Shown here piece after piece: positions 5,564-10,120 of a stretch of DNA of 10,120 nucleotides. Every line of letters starts with the position of its first letter. The first letter of the stretch is position 1. The notes beneath the pieces are model-generated. The model was given only the letters and a program-made list of their open reading frames with translations. It made no database searches and was not told the DNA's origin. Position numbers and translations under genes: made by a program. The stretch spans positions 1 through 10,120 of the forward strand of contig CAJTJY010000043.1 of the NCBI GenBank assembly GCA_910576975.1, given 5' to 3'. The DNA comes from an uncultured Lachnospiraceae bacterium. GTDB lineage: Bacteria; Bacillota; Clostridia; Lachnospirales; Lachnospiraceae.

Positions 5564-8020
5564 CTATTTTTCTTCCTTCACCACAAATGTCACTTCTTTT
5601 TTGCGCATGGTAACTTCCACCTGATCGCCTGTTTTTACCTTTCCTGCAAGAATTTCTTCTGCAAGTCCGTCTTCCAGCTCATTCTGTATCTTCCTGCGCA
5701 ACGGGCGAGCCCCGTATTTCGGCTCATATGCAGTTTCCACAATATGGCTCTTGACGCTTCCCGCAATATGAAGGCTGATGCCCATCTGTTTTTCACACCT
5801 CTGCACAAAAGTCCTGGTCATCATAGTCACTATTTTTTTCATATCTTCTTTGGTCAGCGCATGGAATACGATCGTCTCGTCAATACGATTTAAGAATTCT
5901 GGTTTAAAAATTCTGCGCACTTCTTCCATCACGCTGCCCTTCATTCTGTCATAATCCAGCTTTGCGTCTTCCACAGAAGCAAACCCTAATGCCTTTGGCT
6001 CCACAATAGACTGCGCCCCCGCGTTGGAAGTCATGATAATAATCGTATTCTTAAAATCCACTTTCCTGCCCTGGGAGTCCGTAATATGCCCGTCGTCTAA
6101 CACCTGCAGCAAAATATTAAAAACGTCTGGATGAGCTTTTTCAATCTCATCAAACAAAATAACAGAATAGGGATTGCGCCTTACCTTTTCACTGAGCTGT
6201 CCGCCAGCGTCGTAACCTACATAGCCCGGCGGAGATCCGATCATTTTAGAAACACTGTGCTTTTCCATATACTCGGACATGTCCACACGAATCATGGAAT
6301 CCTCGCTGCCAAACACCGCCTCTGCCAACGCCTTGGAAATCTCTGTCTTTCCGACCCCTGTAGGTCCCAGAAACAAGAAAGAGCCGATGGGCCTGCCTGG
6401 ATCTTTCAACCCCACGCGTCCCCTGCGCACTGCTTTAGCCACGGCGCTGACCGCTTCCTCCTGTCCGATGACCCGCTTATGCAAGACACTCTCCAATTTA
6501 CGCAGCCTGTAGGTTTCTTCCTCTGCAAGTTTTTTGACCGGAATCTTCGTCCACTGAGCGACAACCTCGGCAATCTCGTTTTCACCCACTTCCGCTTTCT
6601 TCTGTTTGAATGATTTCTTGACCTGCTTTTGTAATTTCTGGTATTCTTGCTGCAGCGTTTCTTTCTCTATACGAAGCTTAGAAGCAAGTTCTAAGTCCAT
6701 GGCTTGAATCGCTTCCTCTAGCTTTTCAGAGACTTGATTGACTTCAATCAGCAAATCTTGAAGCTGCGCAGAGGATTTCACTCCCTCTAAACGAACCCTG
6801 GCTGCCGCCTCGTCCATCAGGTCAATTGCCTTGTCCGGCAAAAAACGGTCTGAGACATAACGTTCTGACAGCCTTGCCGCTGCCTCAATCCCCTGGTCTA
6901 AAATCGTTACCTGATGATGCTTCTCATAGAACTTACGCAGTCCGCGCAAGATCTCCATGGTATCATCCACAGAAGGCTCTTCTACCATCACTGGCTGAAA
7001 ACGCCGTTCTAAGGCAGCATCTTTCTCAATATATTTCCGATATTCTTCTACCGTGGTAGCGCCAATCATCTGCAGTTCTCCCCTGGCAAGATACGGCTTC
7101 AAAATATTAGATGCGTCCATGGCGCCCTCTGCGCCGCCTGCGCCGATAATCGTATGCAGTTCATCCATAAACAACAGAATATTACCTGCCCCGATGACCT
7201 CGCGGATCACTTTCTTGATACGTTCTTCAAACTCTCCCCGGTATTTTGACCCGGCAATCATGCTAGAGAGATCCAAGGTTATCACCCGTTTTCCTGCTAC
7301 TGATTCCGGCACTAGCCCTAGGGAAATCTGCTGCGCCAGCCCTTCTGCAATGGCAGTTTTACCTACGCCTGGCTCTCCAATCAGACAAGGATTATTCTTG
7401 CCGCGGCGGCTTAAAATCTGAATCACGCGGCGGATTTCCTCTTCTCTTCCTATGACTGGGTCCAGCTTTCCTTCCAGGGCAAGCTTTGTCAAATCCCTAG
7501 AAAATTGATCCAACACTGGAGTGTCTTCTAGATTACGTTTTCTTCCCCGTGCTGATTTTAATTCTTCCCGGGAAATACTCCCCTCTTGTCCCATTGCCAC
7601 CAGAAGGTCGATATAAAGTTTTTGCAAGTTAACGCCCATGGTATTCAATAACCGCACGGCTGCAGATTCATTTTCTTTCAATACTGAAAGCAGTATATGC
7701 TCTGTTCCTATTTTTTCGCTTCCAAAATGGGCCGCTTCTTTTTCCGCTGTATGCAGCGCTTTTTGAGTCCTTGGAGAATACCCGTCCCGATCTATGACTA
7801 TCGTTCCCTCTCCAGGCGCAATTAATTCTTTAATTAATTCCAAAAGCTTACGCTCATCTACCTGATGATCAAGCAATACCTGGGCAGCGACTCCGTTTTT
7901 CTCCTGAATCATGCCTGCCAGTAAATGCTCTGTTCCCACATAGCTATGCTGCAGCTTCTTAGATAATTTTGCCGCAAGTTCCAGTGCTTTTTTTGCCTGG
8001 CTTGTATATTGTCTATGCAT
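5564..8020 (-). CDS. clpC: ATP-dependent Clp protease ATP-binding subunit ClpC
   Basis: This 818-aa Hsp100 unfoldase feeds proteins to ClpP. It has a double Clp N-domain (about 5-145), then AAA-1 with Walker A GEPGVGKT (215-222), Walker B LLFMDE (282-287) and pore loop KYRGEFEER. A short middle domain (about 415-470), of ClpC rather than ClpB length, follows. AAA-2 has Walker A GPTGVGKT (552-559), Walker B VILFDE (620-625), GYVG pore loop (599-602), arginine-finger region FLNRIDE (709-715) and sensor-2 YGARPLRR (769-776). I chose ATG 8018-8020 because GGAGG lies just upstream and MHRQYTSQAKKAL fits the family N-terminus. An ATG at 8030-8032 overlaps that site. ctsR, mcsA and mcsB, which precede clpC in Bacillus, are absent, and no CtsR-type GTCAAA heptad repeat is upstream. 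Confidence 0.96.
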   Translation of the reverse strand: MHRQYTSQAKKALELAAKLSKKLQHSYVGTEHLLAGMIQEKNGVAAQVLLDHQVDERKLLELIKELIAPGEGTIVIDRDGYSPRTQKALHTAEKEAAHFGSEKIGTEHILLSVLKENESAAVRLLNTMGVNLQKLYIDLLVAMGQEGSISREELKSARGRKRNLEDTPVLDQFSRDLTKLALEGKLDPVIGREEEIRRVIQILSRRGKNNPCLIGEPGVGKTAIAEGLAQQISLGLVPESVAGKRVITLDLSSMIAGSKYRGEFEERIKKVIREVIGAGNILLFMDELHTIIGAGGAEGAMDASNILKPYLARGELQMIGATTVEEYRKYIEKDAALERRFQPVMVEEPSVDDTMEILRGLRKFYEKHHQVTILDQGIEAAARLSERYVSDRFLPDKAIDLMDEAAARVRLEGVKSSAQLQDLLIEVNQVSEKLEEAIQAMDLELASKLRIEKETLQQEYQKLQKQVKKSFKQKKAEVGENEIAEVVAQWTKIPVKKLAEEETYRLRKLESVLHKRVIGQEEAVSAVAKAVRRGRVGLKDPGRPIGSFLFLGPTGVGKTEISKALAEAVFGSEDSMIRVDMSEYMEKHSVSKMIGSPPGYVGYDAGGQLSEKVRRNPYSVILFDEIEKAHPDVFNILLQVLDDGHITDSQGRKVDFKNTIIIMTSNAGAQSIVEPKALGFASVEDAKLDYDRMKGSVMEEVRRIFKPEFLNRIDETIVFHALTKEDMKKIVTMMTRTFVQRCEKQMGISLHIAGSVKSHIVETAYEPKYGARPLRRKIQNELEDGLAEEILAGKVKTGDQVEVTMRKKEVTFVVKEEK

Positions 8021-8103
8021 TGCTTCCTCCATCCTGTTACATTTCAGCACATAAAGGCAGTAGTGAAGCATGAAACCCCTTCACACATCCTTCTTTCCTA
8101 ATT

Positions 8104-8109
8104 ACTATA
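8104..8109 (-). promoter_or_regulatory. Possible -10 element for clpC
   Basis: TATAGT on the minus strand lies 84 nt before the clpC start codon, within the 113-nt gap after the preceding gene. No acceptable -35 is found at 16-18 bp, so this is weak. No terminator is visible in the gap, so clpC may also be read through from the upstream gene. Confidence 0.25.
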
Positions 8110-8133
8110 CATCATTTACCAACTGTCGTGTTT

Positions 8134-10002
8134 TTATAAATCTTCCAAGTCAATGACTTCGAAATCATCTTTCATAGCCTCCTGCTTTGCCGCAGGCCTG
8201 CTGTCTGGGATGAACGCTCCCCCTGACGGCAGTTTTTCTTTTCCAGTATCTCTCTTTCGATCATCGATTGGCGGCTGCTTTGGCATCTTTGGAACTTCAT
8301 AAGCTGCTTTTCTGAGGCCTCTTGCCGCACCAATCCCTTCTCCGAGGTCGCCAGTATGATAAACGGCGGCGCCTCTTTTCGCTCCATTCATATCCTCCAC
8401 AGGATTTCGCTTCCCAGATCGTGCCCCCTCTTCATCATTGATGCCTTTTGAAACGGCCGCATGGCCATATTGGGATGCCCCAGAGGATATCAATTTTGAG
8501 GAAGCCTTTCTAGAACCCTCGGTTGTCTGATCTGTTTTAGCGGCTCCTTTCCTAAATCCTTCCACTGGCTCAGTAAGCTTTCTGTCTCCAATTCGTTCCA
8601 CAGTCCTATCTGCCCTCTGGCTTGTCTTTCTAATTCCTGGCGTTTCCTCTGTTTCTTCTTTCTTCCTGGCTCTTTTTCCTTCTCCATGCTCTTTGCGCTG
8701 CATCTCTTGCGCTTTGTGGAGGTGTTTTTGATTTCTGCCCTGCGGCTCATCATCGTATGCTTCTTCCTCACTTGCTTTTCTGTTGCGGATAATGAGATTG
8801 ATGATGACAATCACTAACACTGCAATCACAAAAATCATCACTGCCGTGATTTTCCTGGATGAATCTTTTTTCTGGTTATATTTCTCTTCCAAATCTTTAT
8901 AAGCATTCTGAAGCCCCAGCATTTCCACGCTGGGTTCTTCCTTTGACTGGTCTGTTCCTTCGGGATTCTTAACAGAATCCCCTGTTGGAAGATAGCGCTG
9001 AAACGTAGCTTCCGCCTTATCATACGAATACCATCCAATATTTCCAAAACTGCTTGCCGCATAAATCAATGCAAATCCGCCTTCTGCAAGCGTACTTTCT
9101 GATTCTACCCCTTCTGCCCCCTGAATGCCTCCGATTCCCTCTCCTGCCTTGGGTGCAGAACCTGCACGGACAAACGCAGGTACATTTTCAAATCCTCCGA
9201 TCGACTGGTCTGACAAAGCATATTCCTGAGGCAGCCCCGTCTCTGCCGGGGGATTCAATATGATTAAATAACTTGCCTCACCTTGAGAAACCCTGCGGAA
9301 CGGATAAAAAGTTCCGCTGGCTTCCTCATATACGGCAAGCGTATTTTTGACCTCTGTGCTGGGCGTGGTAAGATATACCAGCGTCAATGTACCCTTTTCA
9401 AACCTCAGACATTCCACTTGCTGTCCTTGGCAAGTCACAGTATCTTTCGTGAAATCCTGGGGAATCACGTCGTCTGGGACAGTGGCGGCCAAATCAAAAG
9501 AATGACCATTTATGGCGATCCCTCCCTGGCCTTGCTGGCTGTCTTGCCCTTCCTGAGGCGCTTCGGGCTCTTCCACAGAAGGTTCCACGTTCTGCGGCTG
9601 GTCTTGCTGCGCCCCTTGTGCCTTGGTCACCACGATCTTATAGGTGGCAGTGGCTCCATTCTGAGCTTTGACAACAACGCTGACTGTATTCTGTCCTGGC
9701 TGAAGATCTGTATTCCCAGATATTGACTCTACGGTTGCAAATTCATTGGAGGTCTTTGCCGTCACTTCCACACTGGCAACATCTGCCCCCACAGACGCTG
9801 TATAATCTGTCACATTATATTGAAATGATGGAGAAAGCGTACCCGCCGAAAGGCTCAGCGTGGACAAGCTGTTATCTGCGGACAGGGAGCTTTCTACATT
9901 ATCAGCCGCTGTCGCAAAAACTTGCACAGGAACCATTCCCATTAGTAACAATAAAGACAGCAAAAGCACTGCCAATTCTTTTGTTCTTCTCATATCATTC
10001 AC
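8134..10002 (-). CDS. Membrane-anchored surface protein with cadherin-like beta-sandwich domain and charged cytoplasmic tail
   Basis: I do not know its function. Residues 1 to about 31 form a signal peptide (RRTK, then a Leu-rich core, ending VFATA). Residues 46-127 look like a cadherin-like beta-sandwich domain (the PF12733 type common in Clostridia surface proteins). A Gln/Pro/Glu linker follows, then an extracellular region (163-338) with two close Cys (191, 198). One transmembrane helix (385-406) is followed by RNRK, giving an outside-N, inside-C topology. The last ~216 residues are Lys/Arg/Glu-rich, low in complexity and probably disordered, ending in acidic FEVIDLEDL. The promoter at 10024-10053 predicts a start near 10017, which rules out the ATG at 10053. 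GTG at 10002 has AGGAG 5 nt upstream (622 aa). The ATG at 9993 (619 aa), with AGGG-like bases nearer, is the alternative. clpC follows after 113 nt. Confidence 0.85.
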   Translation of the reverse strand: MNDMRRTKELAVLLLSLLLLMGMVPVQVFATAADNVESSLSADNSLSTLSLSAGTLSPSFQYNVTDYTASVGADVASVEVTAKTSNEFATVESISGNTDLQPGQNTVSVVVKAQNGATATYKIVVTKAQGAQQDQPQNVEPSVEEPEAPQEGQDSQQGQGGIAINGHSFDLAATVPDDVIPQDFTKDTVTCQGQQVECLRFEKGTLTLVYLTTPSTEVKNTLAVYEEASGTFYPFRRVSQGEASYLIILNPPAETGLPQEYALSDQSIGGFENVPAFVRAGSAPKAGEGIGGIQGAEGVESESTLAEGGFALIYAASSFGNIGWYSYDKAEATFQRYLPTGDSVKNPEGTDQSKEEPSVEMLGLQNAYKDLEEKYNQKKDSSRKITAVMIFVIAVLVIVIINLIIRNRKASEEEAYDDEPQGRNQKHLHKAQEMQRKEHGEGKRARKKEETEETPGIRKTSQRADRTVERIGDRKLTEPVEGFRKGAAKTDQTTEGSRKASSKLISSGASQYGHAAVSKGINDEEGARSGKRNPVEDMNGAKRGAAVYHTGDLGEGIGAARGLRKAAYEVPKMPKQPPIDDRKRDTGKEKLPSGGAFIPDSRPAAKQEAMKDDFEVIDLEDL

Positions 10003-10023
10003 CCTTTCTCCTGGATTATTTCC

Positions 10024-10053
10024 ATTATAATTTTCTCTCAGGCAGATTGTCAA
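10024..10053 (-). promoter_or_regulatory. Consensus SigA promoter of the surface-protein gene
   Basis: On the minus strand, perfect TTGACA (10048-10053), an 18-bp spacer and perfect TATAAT (10024-10029). The predicted start near 10017 leaves a leader of only about 15 nt, just enough for the AGGAG at 10008-10012 and the GTG start. This fixes the gene's start. Confidence 0.88.
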
Positions 10054-10058
10054 GCCTT

Positions 10059-10120
10059 GAAAGTTTAAGTTTCCCCATTTTGCAATTCATAGCGCCAAAA
10101 GGTCTTGCTGCCTTTGGCAG
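10059..10120 (-). repeat. Repeat copy F, internally deleted and cut by the window end
   Basis: On the minus strand, a perfect stem CTGCC-AAA-GGCAG is followed by CAAGACCTTTTG, sharing the 13-mer GCAAGACCTTTTG with copy E. It then jumps straight to the tail block CTATGAATTGCAAAATG and GGAAACTTAAAC, matching 3450-3479 of copy E. The ~40 bp between these blocks in copy E are missing. The tail ends about 5 bp from the -35 box of the next promoter. The 5' part of the copy lies beyond base 10120. Confidence 0.65.

Noticed and set aside
8172..9062. Lys/Arg-rich minus-strand frames overlapping the surface-protein gene.
   Set aside because: These are shadow frames of a low-complexity, A/G-rich coding region and have no independent start signals.
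10003..10053. Start of the surface protein at the ATG at 10053.
   Set aside because: It falls inside the -35 box of a perfect promoter whose transcript would begin near 10017.

Overview
The window looks like chromosomal DNA of a low-to-moderate GC Firmicute in the class Clostridia, most likely a Lachnospiraceae-type gut anaerobe. This rests on AGGAGG-type ribosome binding sites, consensus SigA promoters, a clpC/radA neighbourhood, a cadherin-like beta-sandwich surface protein and a small conserved protein of a kind I associate with Lachnospiraceae. I cannot name the species.

Layout, left to right. (1) 1-301: three tandem, near-consensus, extended -10 promoters point left out of the window. 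They end in a leader resembling the 5' leader of clostridial rRNA operons, so a 16S rRNA gene probably lies just left of base 1. (2) 423-3054: a repeat copy, then a promoter with a near-perfect SmtB/CadC-type (ArsR family) operator, then a Zn/Cd/Pb-exporting P1B-type ATPase with a His-rich N-terminus. No regulator gene is visible beside it. (3) 3055-3491: the convergent gap between the ATPase and radA. It is filled by four copies of a ~80-bp repeat arranged as a mirror array around an 18-bp palindrome. (4) 3492-10002: four genes on the minus strand, read right to left: a secreted/membrane-anchored protein with a cadherin-like domain and a long charged cytoplasmic tail, clpC, a 138-aa conserved protein of unknown function with its own promoter and a strong terminator, and radA. 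(5) 10059-10120: a probable sixth, internally deleted copy of the repeat, cut by the window edge.

Functionally the genes combine metal efflux (the ATPase, probably derepressed by metal through an ArsR-family sensor encoded elsewhere), protein quality control (ClpC) and recombination/repair (RadA). The clpC-radA pairing recalls the Bacillus ctsR-mcsA-mcsB-clpC-radA cluster. Here ctsR, mcsA and mcsB are absent upstream, and a promoter, the 138-aa gene and a terminator separate clpC from radA.

The least explained item is the repeat family. Six copies in 10 kb share sequence blocks around a central hairpin whose stem sequence changes while base pairing is kept. Four copies form a ~340-bp imperfect palindrome, and two copies end within about 5 to 20 bp of a TTGACA -35 box. 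I do not recognise it as a named element.
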